Shown piece by piece: positions 8,287-17,779 of a DNA stretch of 64,000 bases. Under the pieces are notes generated by a model. It did not search any database and had not been told where the DNA came from. It was given only the letters and a program-made list of their open reading frames with translations. This stretch comes from Lacustribacter sp964460315 (GTDB taxonomy: Bacteria > Pseudomonadota > Gammaproteobacteria > Burkholderiales > Burkholderiaceae_A): positions 49,334-113,333 of the forward strand of contig CAYWPQ010000002.1 in the NCBI GenBank assembly GCA_964460315.1, written 5' to 3'. Positions within the stretch are counted from its first letter, which is position 1. Each line of letters opens with the position of its first letter. The translations under genes were made by a program, and so were the position numbers.

Positions 8287-9234
8287 TTAGCCCTGCCTCG
8301 AGCGGGTTGGAATGGTCTGGCAGACTCTCAGGTGTCGAAGGCCTAAACCTTGACCGGATCTCTGAGCGTCGGCCTGCAGCATTTCAACCTGCGATTTCAA
8401 CGTTTCGGCTGCCTCTTTCGAGGGTGCAGTGCAGAACACCGCGCCTCCCGAACCCGACATCCGAACCGCCGCGGGTGCAATTTTTTCGCTTTCAGCCGCC
8501 TTTAAAAACCATCGAAGCACCTGGTCCACTTCTGGAAATCGAGCCCGAGTTACGGGCTCAAGATCGTTGTGGCCAAAGTCCCAGACGGGATTTAAGGCAA
8601 ATTGAGCGAAGTCAGCGATTTTCAAGGGTTTGGAATTGCGTGTCAATTCGGGCGCCTGAAAAATTGGGCCGGTGGCGACGGCGCAGCTTGGCACCCCAAC
8701 CACCACCCAACGGGCCCGGCTTGCCAGTGGTAGCAGATTTTCACCAACGCCTTGCGCAAAGGCTGACTGACCCACCAGGAAAAAGGGAACATCGGCTCCG
8801 AGTGTCAGCCCAATTTCAGCGAGTTCCTGTCGGGACAGACCCAGCCGCCATAGGGTGTTCAGGCCCATGAGGGTGGTGGCGGCGTCTGAACTTCCCCCGC
8901 CAAGGCCGGCGCCTGCGGGAATGGTTTTGGTCACTGTAATCACGGCGCCTGGTGCTCCAGCCTGTTTCCACGCGGGCGTTTGCTGCAAGGCTTTGGCTGC
9001 TCGGAAGGCAAGATCCTCGGATTCTGGGCCCAGCAAGTCACCCTGACGGACAACGCCCGGGGCGCTTGTCCGGTCAAAAATGAGCTCATCAAACCAATCA
9101 ATCGACTCAAAAACGCTCTGCAGCAGGTGGTAGCCGTCGGGGCGGCGCCCGATCACATGCAAAAAGAGGTTGATCTTCGCTGGCGCCAGCCAGCGTTGGC
9201 TTGGAGACTTCGTTGAAAACTCAGGGTCAGTCAT
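8287..9234 (-). CDS. ispE: IspE, 4-diphosphocytidyl-2-C-methyl-D-erythritol kinase
   Basis: A 315-residue GHMP kinase of the MEP isoprenoid pathway, phosphorylating CDP-methylerythritol. LAPAKINLFLHVIGRRPDGYH at the N-terminus carries the catalytic lysine (residue 20), and the ATP-binding glycine-rich motif PAGAGLGGGSSDA is at 106-118. The C-terminal MSGSGGAVF is GHMP motif 3. Its start overlaps the end of lolB by eight bases, so the pair is translated from one message. Confidence 0.95.
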   Translation of the reverse strand: MTDPEFSTKSPSQRWLAPAKINLFLHVIGRRPDGYHLLQSVFESIDWFDELIFDRTSAPGVVRQGDLLGPESEDLAFRAAKALQQTPAWKQAGAPGAVITVTKTIPAGAGLGGGSSDAATTLMGLNTLWRLGLSRQELAEIGLTLGADVPFFLVGQSAFAQGVGENLLPLASRARWVVVGVPSCAVATGPIFQAPELTRNSKPLKIADFAQFALNPVWDFGHNDLEPVTRARFPEVDQVLRWFLKAAESEKIAPAAVRMSGSGGAVFCTAPSKEAAETLKSQVEMLQADAQRSGQGLGLRHLRVCQTIPTRSRQG

Positions 9235-9778
9235 GGATGGTTCGTAAGCTTAGTCGGAGCTCTCCGATGGTGAATTCCGTTTCGGAAGGCGCGCGTGTTG
9301 AATTTTGGCTGCTGACCTCTGAAGCCTCCACATGTCTGAGCAGCCGGGCGGCGAAATCCATCGCCATCAGTGGGCTCAGCCAGTCAGTCTGCCCCAAAAG
9401 CATGTTGAGTTGATGGGTGAGTTCGGTCGGCGAGAGATTTCGGCCCCTTCCATCTCTGGCCATCAGTTGGTCGCCGACCTGTTCCAACGAGCCAAGCGAT
9501 TGATTCATCGGCCCATAGAGATGAAGCTGGGTGCCAAGACTCTTGGTGGCAAGGCTTCGGGTTCGTAGAAGCTCAAACCCTCCCTGGGCCCCGCGAGTCG
9601 ATCCGCTCGGGTCGACCACACGAAGAACGAACCGACCTGTCTGACTGCTCATCACCACGATCTCTTCAGAACCTGGGCGGTCGATGGCCTGAAGGGGGTT
9701 GGATCCGCTTGCACAGGCGGAAAGAAGGCAGACCACAGCGATGGCCAGTACAGCCTTCAGCAAGCGGCTTTTGGGCAT
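9227..9778 (-). CDS. lolB: LolB, outer-membrane lipoprotein receptor
   Basis: A 183-residue lipoprotein with a signal peptide ending in LLSAC, lipidated cysteine at residue 22. LolB accepts lipoproteins from LolA and inserts them into the outer membrane. The body has GRFVLRV, GGFELLRTR and LGTQLHLYGP, resembling the LolB beta-barrel half, although the family diverges widely and much of the identification rests on the lolB-ispE-prs context. The ATG at 9778 is preferred, since it starts the lipoprotein signal directly and has GGA upstream; a longer reading from 9844 would add 22 residues and overlap the TPR gene. Confidence 0.82.
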   Translation of the reverse strand: MPKSRLLKAVLAIAVVCLLSACASGSNPLQAIDRPGSEEIVVMSSQTGRFVLRVVDPSGSTRGAQGGFELLRTRSLATKSLGTQLHLYGPMNQSLGSLEQVGDQLMARDGRGRNLSPTELTHQLNMLLGQTDWLSPLMAMDFAARLLRHVEASEVSSQNSTRAPSETEFTIGELRLSLRTIHD

Positions 9779-9824
9779 GCGTTCCGGATGAGCCTCATGC
9801 GAAGCCTCGGAGGCACGCCATGAG

Positions 9825-10853
9825 TCATTGGCCCGGATGAACACGAAGCGGAGAAATTCCCAAGCGTTTCAGCGTACTCAGCAAGACTTCGTTGCGCGGG
9901 TCGACCTGAAATGCGCGTTTTAAGAAGATCTCGGCTTCGTCTTTGCGCCCCTTCACCCAGAGCACCTCGCCAAGATGGGTTGAGATCTCCGCATCTGGCT
10001 GTTGTTCATGAGCCATGCGAAGGTATTTCTCGGCAAGGTCGAGCTTACCGAGCCTGAAATAGATCCAGCCCATGCTGTCGGTGATGTGGGCATCTTGAGG
10101 TGCAAGCTGGTGGGCGGTTTGAATCAATTTCAAAGCCTCATCAAGTCGCTCGTTCCGGTCGGCCAGGTGATAGCCAAGTGCATTGTGGGCGTGAGCATGC
10201 TGGGGATGGTCGCGAATCAGTTGCTGAAGAATTCGCTCCATCGTTTTGTGGTCACCGGCACGCTCATGAAGCATCGCTCGGGTGTAGCTTACCGAAGGGC
10301 TGTTTTGATCAGGCTGGCTGACCGCTTCAAACAACCGCAAGCCTTCCTGCCGATTCGGTGCACGCCCGGCAAGGCTCGCAAGATAATCATAGAAACCATC
10401 AAGTTTGCCGTTGGCTTGAGCCTCCTGGCGACGAACTCCGAGCGACCCAATGAGATCGCGGGTTTTTCCTTGCACGAGGCGCAGCAGGTCCAGGGTGTTC
10501 TCGGCCTCAAAATCATTGGGGGCGCTGGCCTGCCAGATCACCGCGGCTTCCTCGGCGTGAGCGGGAAGTCTTGCTTCAATGCAGAGCTCGGTGGCGCGCT
10601 TGGCGGCAACCGGGTCCCGAGTCTGCTTGGCAACGCTCAGATAGGTCACGGCCGCCACACCGAGTTCGCCCTGAGCAAGCGCAAGTTCGCTGGCCAGAAT
10701 CTGAAAAACATAACCCGCCTGTTCCTGTGCCGGTGTTAAGGTTCGTTCAGGCTGAGGTTCAGATCGCGCCTTAGCCTCTGATTGAACGCCTGTGGCCAAG
10801 CCAAGCCCCACACTGATGGCCAAGAACAAGGACAATGATTTTCGAACATTCAT
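9825..10853 (-). CDS. Exported tetratricopeptide-repeat protein
   Basis: A 342-residue protein with a signal peptide (about residues 1-26) and helical TPR units over the second half. The clearest run is HAHNALGYHLADRNERLDEALKLI, then HITDSMGWIYFRLGKLDLAEKYL and ISTHLGEVLWVKGRKDEAEIFL. TPR arrays bind other proteins, so it is likely a periplasmic scaffold. It lies immediately upstream of lolB and ispE, a placement I recall from other betaproteobacteria, which suggests a link to envelope assembly, but no specific function is shown. Confidence 0.8.
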   Translation of the reverse strand: MNVRKSLSLFLAISVGLGLATGVQSEAKARSEPQPERTLTPAQEQAGYVFQILASELALAQGELGVAAVTYLSVAKQTRDPVAAKRATELCIEARLPAHAEEAAVIWQASAPNDFEAENTLDLLRLVQGKTRDLIGSLGVRRQEAQANGKLDGFYDYLASLAGRAPNRQEGLRLFEAVSQPDQNSPSVSYTRAMLHERAGDHKTMERILQQLIRDHPQHAHAHNALGYHLADRNERLDEALKLIQTAHQLAPQDAHITDSMGWIYFRLGKLDLAEKYLRMAHEQQPDAEISTHLGEVLWVKGRKDEAEIFLKRAFQVDPRNEVLLSTLKRLGISPLRVHPGQ

Positions 10854-10888
10854 GGTTCTAGACTATCCCATTCTTCACGCACGCTGTC

Positions 10889-11737
10889 ATGCCCGAATTA
10901 CCCGAGGTTGAAGTCACGGCCCGACACCTTCGTCAATCGATCGAGGGCTCGGTGCTGCTTAGTTTTCGGTCGAGTGGCAAACGGCTTCGCTATCCCATTC
11001 CTGAGAAGGCCCTGCGGGGTCTGGTCGGTCAGCCGGTCGTGTCGATCACACGTCGTGCCAAATACCTCATCATTGAATTTCCAGCGGGTCGACTTGTCGC
11101 CCATCTGGGAATGTCGGGCGTCATGCGCTGCATGCAGCCGGGCCTTCCCATGGCGCTGCATGACCATCTTCAGTGTCGTTTCCGTCGCGGTGATCAGGTG
11201 GAATGTGACATGGTCTTTCATGACCCTCGACGTTTCGGATCGATCCAGTGGATTGATCACGCATCCGCCAAAGACCCCGAACTGTTTTCGGCCGTGCTTG
11301 GCCCGAGTGCTCGCGGCCTTGAGCCGCTGGATGATGCATTCCATGGCGGCTTTCTGTTTCAGCAGTCGCGTGGCCGATCCACACCCATCAAGCCATGGCT
11401 GATGTCGGGCCAGGAGGTGGTTGGTGTCGGAAACATCTATGCCTGTGAGGCCTTGTTTGCCAGCGGGATTCACCCCAAGCGGTCGGCGGGGTCAATTTCC
11501 AGAGCGCGTTTTGACAGACTTGCGCAGGCGGTGAAGGCGATTCTTGCTCGGGCCATTGACGCTGGGGGAAGTTCCATTCGAGATTTCGTTGGGGCCGATG
11601 GTCGGGCGGGCCGTTATGGGCAAAGCCATCAGGTCTATGGTCGAGAGGGCCTTGCATGCCCGCAATGCACGCGCGCCGTGAAGCGGATGGTGCAGCAGCA
11701 GCGAAGCACGTTTTACTGCGCGGGATGCCAGCGTTGA
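10889..11737 (+). CDS. mutM: MutM (Fpg), formamidopyrimidine-DNA glycosylase
   Basis: A 282-residue glycosylase/AP lyase that removes 8-oxoguanine and ring-opened purines. The mature N-terminus PELPEVE supplies the catalytic Pro2 and Glu3. A zinc finger at the C-terminus uses C257, C260, C277 and C280. It is divergent from the TPR gene (35 bases between starts) and overlaps mutY by 13 bases. Coupling of the two oxidised-guanine repair enzymes makes functional sense. Confidence 0.97.
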   Translation: MPELPEVEVTARHLRQSIEGSVLLSFRSSGKRLRYPIPEKALRGLVGQPVVSITRRAKYLIIEFPAGRLVAHLGMSGVMRCMQPGLPMALHDHLQCRFRRGDQVECDMVFHDPRRFGSIQWIDHASAKDPELFSAVLGPSARGLEPLDDAFHGGFLFQQSRGRSTPIKPWLMSGQEVVGVGNIYACEALFASGIHPKRSAGSISRARFDRLAQAVKAILARAIDAGGSSIRDFVGADGRAGRYGQSHQVYGREGLACPQCTRAVKRMVQQQRSTFYCAGCQR

Positions 11738-12807
11738 CCCAACCCTTACTCTCATTTGCAGAGCGCCTGATTGACTGGCAGCAGAAACACGGCCGGCACG
11801 ACCTGCCATGGCAACAAAAAGCTTCCGACCCGAACCAACATGCGTATCAGGTGTGGGTGTCTGAGGTCATGCTGCAACAGACTCAGGTTCAGACCGTGGT
11901 GCCTTACTTCCTGCGTTGGATGTCGAAGTTTCCAAACCTGACAACACTGGCCTGCGCCAGGGAGGATGAGGTTCTCGCCCTCTGGTCGGGGCTGGGCTAC
12001 TATCGCCGCGCCCGGTACCTGCACGCCTGCGCGCGGGAGATTCAACAAAACCATGGTGGGCGATTTCCGGCGTCGGCCGATCAGCTTGCTGCGCTTCCTG
12101 GCATTGGCCGATCCACGGCGGCGGCCATTGCGTCAACGGTGTTTGGCGAACGCGTGGCCATTCTTGATGGCAATGTGAAGCGAGTCTTGGCACGGCACAC
12201 TGCCGCACAGGCGCCATGGCAAAGTGCTGAACTCGAGCGCAGCCTCTGGCGTGAGGCGGAACTCAGACTGCCACATCGCGAAGTCTCTCGATACACCCAG
12301 GCCATCATGGATCTTGGCGCCATGGTCTGCAAACCACGAAATCCTCAGTGCGATCGCTGCCCCGTGGCGCTTGATTGCATGGCCTACATCACTTCTTCGG
12401 TCAGCCTTTACCCGCGACCCAAGTTTAAACAAGCGCCGAAGCAGCTCACCATTTTCTGGGCGGTGTTTGTTTCGGAAAAAGGCGTTTGGCTTGAGCGACA
12501 GCCATTGGACGGACTATGGCCTGGTTTATGGACGCCCTGGCGGCTCAGTCTTGATGCGCCTCCTGAGGGTTGGTTTGAAAAAGGTTGCGGGCCGACCGAA
12601 CACATCAGCATGCGCCATCAGCTGACCCATCGGCGCCTCGAGATTGAGGCTGGTGTTTTTCATTGGCCACGACGGCTGAGCCCTTCGCCGAAGCGCAACA
12701 ATCTTCGTCACTTCGGCTGGGGCGAGGTACCTGGGTTGGCTTTACCCAAACCGGCATCCGACTTGCTTGCCAAGCTTGGGCAGAAGTTAGGCCTTGCCCT
12801 TTTGTGA
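11725..12807 (+). CDS. mutY: MutY, adenine DNA glycosylase
   Basis: A 360-residue base-excision enzyme that removes adenine opposite 8-oxoguanine. Visible are catalytic Glu47 in VSEVMLQQTQ, the helix-hairpin-helix LPGIGRSTAAAI, catalytic Asp148 in ILDGNVKRVL, and the iron-sulfur cluster cysteines C202, C209, C212 and C218. A C-terminal NUDIX-like domain follows. The ATG at 11725 is used because it gives the usual N-terminus; a reading from 11656 would lie mostly inside mutM. The 3' end overlaps the convergent rapZ by 21 bases. Confidence 0.97.
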   Translation: MPALTQPLLSFAERLIDWQQKHGRHDLPWQQKASDPNQHAYQVWVSEVMLQQTQVQTVVPYFLRWMSKFPNLTTLACAREDEVLALWSGLGYYRRARYLHACAREIQQNHGGRFPASADQLAALPGIGRSTAAAIASTVFGERVAILDGNVKRVLARHTAAQAPWQSAELERSLWREAELRLPHREVSRYTQAIMDLGAMVCKPRNPQCDRCPVALDCMAYITSSVSLYPRPKFKQAPKQLTIFWAVFVSEKGVWLERQPLDGLWPGLWTPWRLSLDAPPEGWFEKGCGPTEHISMRHQLTHRRLEIEAGVFHWPRRLSPSPKRNNLRHFGWGEVPGLALPKPASDLLAKLGQKLGLALL

Positions 12808-13671
12808 CAGTGAACGATGGCGAATGCCTGAGGCGTAGCTTTTCTTGAAGTGCTCGTGAAGCTGTTCCACACAATAGACTGAACGGTGTTGGCCGCCGGT
12901 GCAGCCAATTGCAACCGTCAGGTAGCTGCGATTTTCCTCGGCGTGCCGAGGAAGCCACTTCTGCAGATAGGCGGTGATGTCGGTAATCATCTCGGCCACC
13001 TCTGAGCTCTCGCGTAGAAAATCGATGACGGGCTGGTCACGGCCATTTAAGCTTTTCAGTTCAGCGCGGTAATAGGGGTTGGGCAGACAGCGGGCATCGA
13101 ACACCAGGTCGGCATCAAGCGGGATTCCATCTTTGAAGGCAAACGACTGAAAGAGCACGGTGAGCTTGGAGGTTTCGAGATCAAGAATTTCCTTGACCCA
13201 GCGACGAAGCGCCTGAGGCTGAAGATCGCTGGTGTCCAGTGGGATGCCCAAGGGTGCAATTTCAGAAAGCAGTTCGCGTTCAAGTTCAATACACTGCGCC
13301 AAGCCCTGAACCGAATCGTCACTCAGCTGTTGCTGTTGCATCAGCTGTCGGCTCAGCGGATGTCGGCGGCGGGTTTCGGAGTAACGCTGAATCAGGGTGT
13401 CGTCCCGGGCATTGAGAAAAAGCACTTTAAGGTTGTGCCCCTCGATTCGTAAGCCTTCCAGGCTTTGGCTTAGCTGATTGAGGGACCCACTCGTGCGCGC
13501 ATCCACCGCCACCGCAAGCAGACGATGGCCTTCGGCGGACAGATTCCGAGCCGCCTCCTCCAGAAAGGCAACGGGCAGGTTGTCAATGCAGAAATAGCCC
13601 GCGTCTTCAAGCACATTCAAGGCCACGGATTTTCCCGAGCCCGACATGCCGGTGACAAGAACGATCTTCAA
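12787..13671 (-). CDS. rapZ: RapZ, RNase adapter / nucleotide-binding protein
   Basis: A 294-residue protein with the Walker A motif GMSGSGKS at residues 8-15 and the C-terminal segment IGCTGGQHRSVYCVEQL characteristic of RapZ (YvcJ) proteins. In enterobacteria RapZ controls glucosamine-6-phosphate synthase through the sRNA GlmZ and RNase E; whether that circuit exists here is not shown. It overlaps hprK by four bases and ends the rpoN-hpf-ptsN-hprK-rapZ series. Confidence 0.94.
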   Translation of the reverse strand: MKIVLVTGMSGSGKSVALNVLEDAGYFCIDNLPVAFLEEAARNLSAEGHRLLAVAVDARTSGSLNQLSQSLEGLRIEGHNLKVLFLNARDDTLIQRYSETRRRHPLSRQLMQQQQLSDDSVQGLAQCIELERELLSEIAPLGIPLDTSDLQPQALRRWVKEILDLETSKLTVLFQSFAFKDGIPLDADLVFDARCLPNPYYRAELKSLNGRDQPVIDFLRESSEVAEMITDITAYLQKWLPRHAEENRSYLTVAIGCTGGQHRSVYCVEQLHEHFKKSYASGIRHRSLSQKGKA

Positions 13672-14606
13672 GCGCCCCCTCCGGACGAATCCCCGCGCAT
13701 GGCAAGCTGTTGGCGTTGAACGAACTCCTTCATGGTGTCGATGCCGCGAAGACTGAGCACGGCATTGCGCACGGCGGCCTCCACCAGGACGGCAAGGTTT
13801 CGTCCCGCCGCCACCGGAATGACCACCTTACGAATGGGCAGCCCCATCACCTCCTGAGACATGGCCTCCAGCGGAAGCCGCTCGAACTCATCCATCACGC
13901 TTCGGCGAATGAGTTGAACAATCAGCTTGAGCCGCATCTTGCGCCGCACGGATGTCTCGCCAAAGATGGTACGAATGTCCAAAAGCCCAAGCCCTCGAAC
14001 TTCCAAAAGATTTTGCAGAAGATGGGGACAGCGCCCCTCAATCGCATCGGGCGCGACACGGATGAAATCCACCACGTCATCGGCAATCAAGCCATGGCCT
14101 CGGGTGATGAGTTCGAGAGCGAGCTCACTTTTCCCAAGCCCCGATTCACCAGCAATGAGCACGCCCATTCCCAGCACGTCCATGAAGACTCCATGCATCT
14201 GGGTCTGGGGCGCCAACGCTTTGGAGAGCTGGGCCCGAGCGATCTCGATAATCTGTGCGGCGGAAACCGGTGTGCGAAGAAGAGCCAAGCCCTCGCGTTC
14301 ACAAGCCGTGAAGAGATCGGCCGGGGGAATTTCATCGTCCGCAATGATGATGGCCGGGGGCTTACCGGACAGCAGTTCGGCCGTTAAGTAGTTTTTGCGT
14401 TGGGGATCAAGCCGGTTGTAATAGGCCACCTCGGGCGTACCCATCACCTGGATTCGGTTGGGGTGGATGAGGTTGAGGTGGCCAATCAGGTCGGCACTCT
14501 CGGTCGACTGGCCCTCAATTTTCCGGTCGGCACCAACCTCGCCGGTTAAAAAACTAAGTTTTAACGCCTCGGCGTTTTCCTGAAAGAGCGACTTGACGTC
14601 AAGCAC
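13668..14606 (-). CDS. hprK: HprK, HPr kinase/phosphorylase
   Basis: A 312-residue enzyme that phosphorylates and dephosphorylates HPr-type phosphocarriers on serine. The P-loop GESGLGKS lies at residues 153-160 and the conserved His138 just before it; the family segment VMGLPIRKVVIPVAAGRNLA follows. In proteobacteria it acts in the nitrogen-related PTS (PtsN/NPr). It overlaps ptsN by eight bases upstream and rapZ by four downstream. Confidence 0.95.
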   Translation of the reverse strand: MLDVKSLFQENAEALKLSFLTGEVGADRKIEGQSTESADLIGHLNLIHPNRIQVMGTPEVAYYNRLDPQRKNYLTAELLSGKPPAIIIADDEIPPADLFTACEREGLALLRTPVSAAQIIEIARAQLSKALAPQTQMHGVFMDVLGMGVLIAGESGLGKSELALELITRGHGLIADDVVDFIRVAPDAIEGRCPHLLQNLLEVRGLGLLDIRTIFGETSVRRKMRLKLIVQLIRRSVMDEFERLPLEAMSQEVMGLPIRKVVIPVAAGRNLAVLVEAAVRNAVLSLRGIDTMKEFVQRQQLAMRGDSSGGGA

Positions 14607-15063
14607 TTGCTGGCTGCCAGGCCTGAAGGGCTTGGTGCAGCATCTGGGGGTCAGGCTGAGTCAGCAGGGTGTCTCGCATGGTTTTGTCAGAGAGCATCTC
14701 GGCGACCTCGGAGAGGATCTCAAGGTGCTGCTGCGTCGCCTGCTCTGGCACCAACAGAAAGAGCAACAGGTTGACTGGCTTACCGTCGGGCGCATCAAAC
14801 GCTACTGGGGCGTCGAGGCGAACCAGAGCAGCGGTGGCGTCTTCCAGGCCTTTGATCCGCCCGTGCGGAATGGCAATGCCTTCGCCAAGGCCGGTTGATC
14901 CAAGGCGCTCGCGTGCAAACAGCGAATCAAAGACTTTGGCCCGGGCAATGCCTTGATTGTTTTCAAACAAAAGCCCGGCCTGTTCAAAGACTCGCTTTTT
15001 GCTGCTGGCATCAAGACCAACCACAACGTTGGTCAACGGTATTAACTGGCTAATGCGGTTCAT
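14599..15063 (-). CDS. ptsN: PtsN, nitrogen-regulatory PTS EIIA protein
   Basis: A 154-residue EIIA-Ntr domain. The phosphorylated histidine is His67 in GIAIPHGRI. It is the final phosphate acceptor of PTS-Ntr and in other proteobacteria adjusts potassium uptake and nitrogen and carbon responses. The placement between hpf/rpoN and hprK is the common betaproteobacterial order. Confidence 0.95.
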   Translation of the reverse strand: MNRISQLIPLTNVVVGLDASSKKRVFEQAGLLFENNQGIARAKVFDSLFARERLGSTGLGEGIAIPHGRIKGLEDATAALVRLDAPVAFDAPDGKPVNLLLFLLVPEQATQQHLEILSEVAEMLSDKTMRDTLLTQPDPQMLHQALQAWQPASA

Positions 15064-15147
15064 CTTCCGCCTCGGTTACTCGAGTGGGCGGATTATAAAT
15101 CGATTGTTGCGCCGCAGTGCAAACCGCCAGAAAGCCGTGAGCAGCCC

Positions 15148-15474
15148 CTAGCCCACGACCACCTGAGCCTGATTCTGGCCCCGGTGCACCCCGGGGCGCT
15201 GCATTTCCTTGTAACGAACCACCTGACGGTCGAGCTTGTCGGCTAGAGCGTCAATAGCAGCATAAAGGTCAGCGTGACTCGCTTCGCAATGAATATCTTT
15301 GCCGGGAAGATGCACCGTGACTTCGGCCCGTTGCTGAAGCTTTTCAACGCCCAAGGTGACATGGACCTCGTTGACATGATCGAAATGCCGCCAGGTCCGA
15401 CCAAACTTCTGGTCGACGTAGTCGTGAATCGCGGGGGTGATCTCGAGGTGATGGCCTTTGACGGTCAGATGCAT
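15148..15474 (-). CDS. hpf: Hpf, short ribosome hibernation promoting factor
   Basis: A 108-residue sigma-54-modulation/YfiA-type protein. MHLTVKGHHLEITPAI, then EVHVTLGVEK and DLYAAIDALADKLDRQV are the canonical beta-alpha-beta elements. Short HPF promotes 100S ribosome dimers in stationary phase together with RMF. ATG 15474 has AAGGGAGG seven bases upstream; a reading from 15594 would lie inside rpoN and is rejected. It follows rpoN by 13 bases. Confidence 0.95.
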   Translation of the reverse strand: MHLTVKGHHLEITPAIHDYVDQKFGRTWRHFDHVNEVHVTLGVEKLQQRAEVTVHLPGKDIHCEASHADLYAAIDALADKLDRQVVRYKEMQRPGVHRGQNQAQVVVG

Positions 15475-15487
15475 GGTGTTACCTCCC

Positions 15488-17002
15488 TTAGAGTTTTTTC
15501 CGTTGACTGACAGGTTCGATTCTGAGCGCTTCTCGGTACTTTGCAATCGTGCGGCGCGCAACGCGTACCCCTTCCTCGTTGAAGCGATCGGCAAGTTGCT
15601 GATCGGAAAGGGGTTTTTTTGGATTTTCGTCGGCTATCCATTGCCTGATTTTGGCGCGTATGGCTGTGGATGAGGCGGTGCCGCCGTCGTCGGTGGACAC
15701 ATGGCTTGCAAAAAAGTACTTAAGCTCAAAGGTGCCTTTGGGTGTGAGCATGTACTTATGGGTAGTCACCCTGGAAACCGTGGATTCATGAAGCCCGCAT
15801 CGTTCCGCAATTTCTCGTAGGACCAATGGGCGCATGGCGAGTTCACCCTTTTCAAAAAACGCTTGTTGCTCAAGAGCAATGGCCTGGGCCACCCGCAAAA
15901 TCGTGTCGAAACGCTGCTGAATATTCTTGATCACCCAACGGGCTTCTTGCAGCTGACTCGTCATGGAGCTTGCCCGGTCATGCCTGATCATTTCGGCATA
16001 CATTGGATTAATGGTCAGGCGGGGCACCGCCGATTCATTGAGTCGAACCTGCCAGTGCGAGCCTGCGCCTTGAGCAGCCCTGTAAGCAATCACATCAGGG
16101 ATCACGATACCCGCGGTGTTGTCTTGAAACCCGTCCCCGGGTTTGGGATTAAGGGACTGAAGGAGGTCGATGGCTTCTTTGAGGGCGGTACGGTCACAGC
16201 CAACTTGTTTGCATATCGACTGAAAATCCCGGCTTCCAAGAAGGTCCAAAAGAGAGGGGTTCTTCACCAGGGTCTGGGTCAGTCTGAGCGCAGCATCACG
16301 GGTGCGATCGCCATCACCTTGCTGTCCTTCAGGAAGGCGTTTTTCGAGCTCGGCCAGTTGAAGCCCGAGGCATTCTTGAAGATTTCGTGCGCCCACGCCT
16401 GTGGGGGTCATGCTCTGCAACAGGGTGAGCCCCAAAAGCTGCTCGTCGTCGTCGAGCCGTTCACCAAAGGTTTCCTCAAAAAGATCCGCAACACTGGCCT
16501 CAATTTCATGAAGCTCATCGCGCAGGTAGCCATCATCGTCGAGTGAATCAATCAAAATACCGAGCCAAAGCTGGTCCCGTGGCGACAGCGAAAGGCCAAG
16601 CATCTGCTCTCGAAGATGGTCTTGCAGCTGGGTGGGCACAGCTTGCTGACTGGCCCAGTCAAAATCATCATCACCACCTCGTGGGGCCGAACTGGGCCAG
16701 GGGTCCGAGGCTGGAAAATCATCTCGACTGGAATCATTGGTTGCTTCCGGCGCGCTGCTTGCTGATGGCCCGTCAAAGCGAGCGCCTGCGGCCTGCGGGT
16801 CTTGGATCTGGGGATGTCGATCCCCCGTTTGCACCAGTTCACGGGGCCCATCTTCTTGCTCGAGCAGTGGGTTTTCTGCAAGGAACCTGTCCACCTCTTG
16901 CTCGAGCTCGGCGGTGGACATCTGAAGCAGTCGAATGGACTGCTGAAGCTGGGGGGTGAGCGCGAGCTGTTGGCTGTGACGAAGTCCGAGCGATGGTTTC
17001 AT
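15488..17002 (-). CDS. rpoN: RpoN, RNA polymerase sigma-54 factor
   Basis: A 504-residue sigma-54. The glutamine-rich activator-interacting region I is at the N-terminus (QQLALTPQLQQSIRLLQMS), an acidic region II follows (about residues 50-120), then the core-binding domain, the helix-turn-helix GLHESTVSRVTTHKYM and the RpoN box ARRTIAKYRE at 482-491, which reads the -24 promoter element. It lies 18 bases after lptB, as in many proteobacteria. Confidence 0.97.
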   Translation of the reverse strand: MKPSLGLRHSQQLALTPQLQQSIRLLQMSTAELEQEVDRFLAENPLLEQEDGPRELVQTGDRHPQIQDPQAAGARFDGPSASSAPEATNDSSRDDFPASDPWPSSAPRGGDDDFDWASQQAVPTQLQDHLREQMLGLSLSPRDQLWLGILIDSLDDDGYLRDELHEIEASVADLFEETFGERLDDDEQLLGLTLLQSMTPTGVGARNLQECLGLQLAELEKRLPEGQQGDGDRTRDAALRLTQTLVKNPSLLDLLGSRDFQSICKQVGCDRTALKEAIDLLQSLNPKPGDGFQDNTAGIVIPDVIAYRAAQGAGSHWQVRLNESAVPRLTINPMYAEMIRHDRASSMTSQLQEARWVIKNIQQRFDTILRVAQAIALEQQAFFEKGELAMRPLVLREIAERCGLHESTVSRVTTHKYMLTPKGTFELKYFFASHVSTDDGGTASSTAIRAKIRQWIADENPKKPLSDQQLADRFNEEGVRVARRTIAKYREALRIEPVSQRKKL

Positions 17003-17020
17003 AGCGAAGGCTCAGGATCG

Positions 17021-17770
17021 CTACATCCGGAAGTGTTCCCCAAGATAGACCTTGCGGACGCTGGCGTTAGCAACAATCTCTTGTGGAGAACCACTGGCCA
17101 GCACGGCTCCCTCGCTGATGATGTAGGCTCGGTCACAGATGCCAAGGGTCTCCCGCACATTGTGGTCGGTGATCAAGACGCCAATACCTCGGCTTTTCAG
17201 GAAGCGAACAATCCGCTGAATTTCAATGACTGCGATCGGGTCTACGCCCGCAAAGGGCTCGTCAAGCAAAATAAAGCGTGGTGCTGTTGCAAGGGCTCGG
17301 GCAATTTCAACGCGTCGCCGTTCCCCCCCTGACAACGAGATGGCCATGCTGTCGCGCAGATGCGTGATCTGGAGTTCGCTCAGAAGTTCATCAAGCTGTT
17401 CTTCGATGGCCGGGGGCGCCAGCGGGCGCTGTTGATCGTCCAGTTGAAGCTGCAAGATTGCGCGAATGTTGTCGGCCACCGAGAGTTTGCGAAACACCGA
17501 AGCCTCTTGGGGAAGGTAGGAAAGCCCAAGCCTGGCTCGTTGATGAATGGGGGAGGAGGCCAGATTTTTTCCGTCCATCCAGATCTCGCCGCCATCGGAT
17601 CGAACCAGTCCCACGATCATGTAAAAACTTGTTGTCTTCCCTGCGCCGTTGGGTCCGAGCAGACCAACGACTTCACCGCTGGTGATCGTCATCGAGACAT
17701 CGCGAACCACGGTGCGTCCTTTGTAGGCTTTTCGCAGCTGTCGAATATCAAGCGAGCTTGGGCTGATCAT
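17021..17770 (-). CDS. lptB: LptB, LPS export ABC transporter ATPase
   Basis: A 249-residue ABC ATPase powering extraction of lipopolysaccharide from the inner membrane by LptB2FGC. Walker A GPNGAGKT is at residues 39-46, the signature LSGGERRRVEIARAL begins at 146, and Walker B FILLDEPFAGVDPIA follows. It is nine bases downstream of lptA. The LptF and LptG permeases are not in the window. Confidence 0.96.
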   Translation of the reverse strand: MISPSSLDIRQLRKAYKGRTVVRDVSMTITSGEVVGLLGPNGAGKTTSFYMIVGLVRSDGGEIWMDGKNLASSPIHQRARLGLSYLPQEASVFRKLSVADNIRAILQLQLDDQQRPLAPPAIEEQLDELLSELQITHLRDSMAISLSGGERRRVEIARALATAPRFILLDEPFAGVDPIAVIEIQRIVRFLKSRGIGVLITDHNVRETLGICDRAYIISEGAVLASGSPQEIVANASVRKVYLGEHFRM

Positions 17771-17779
17771 GGTGGTTGG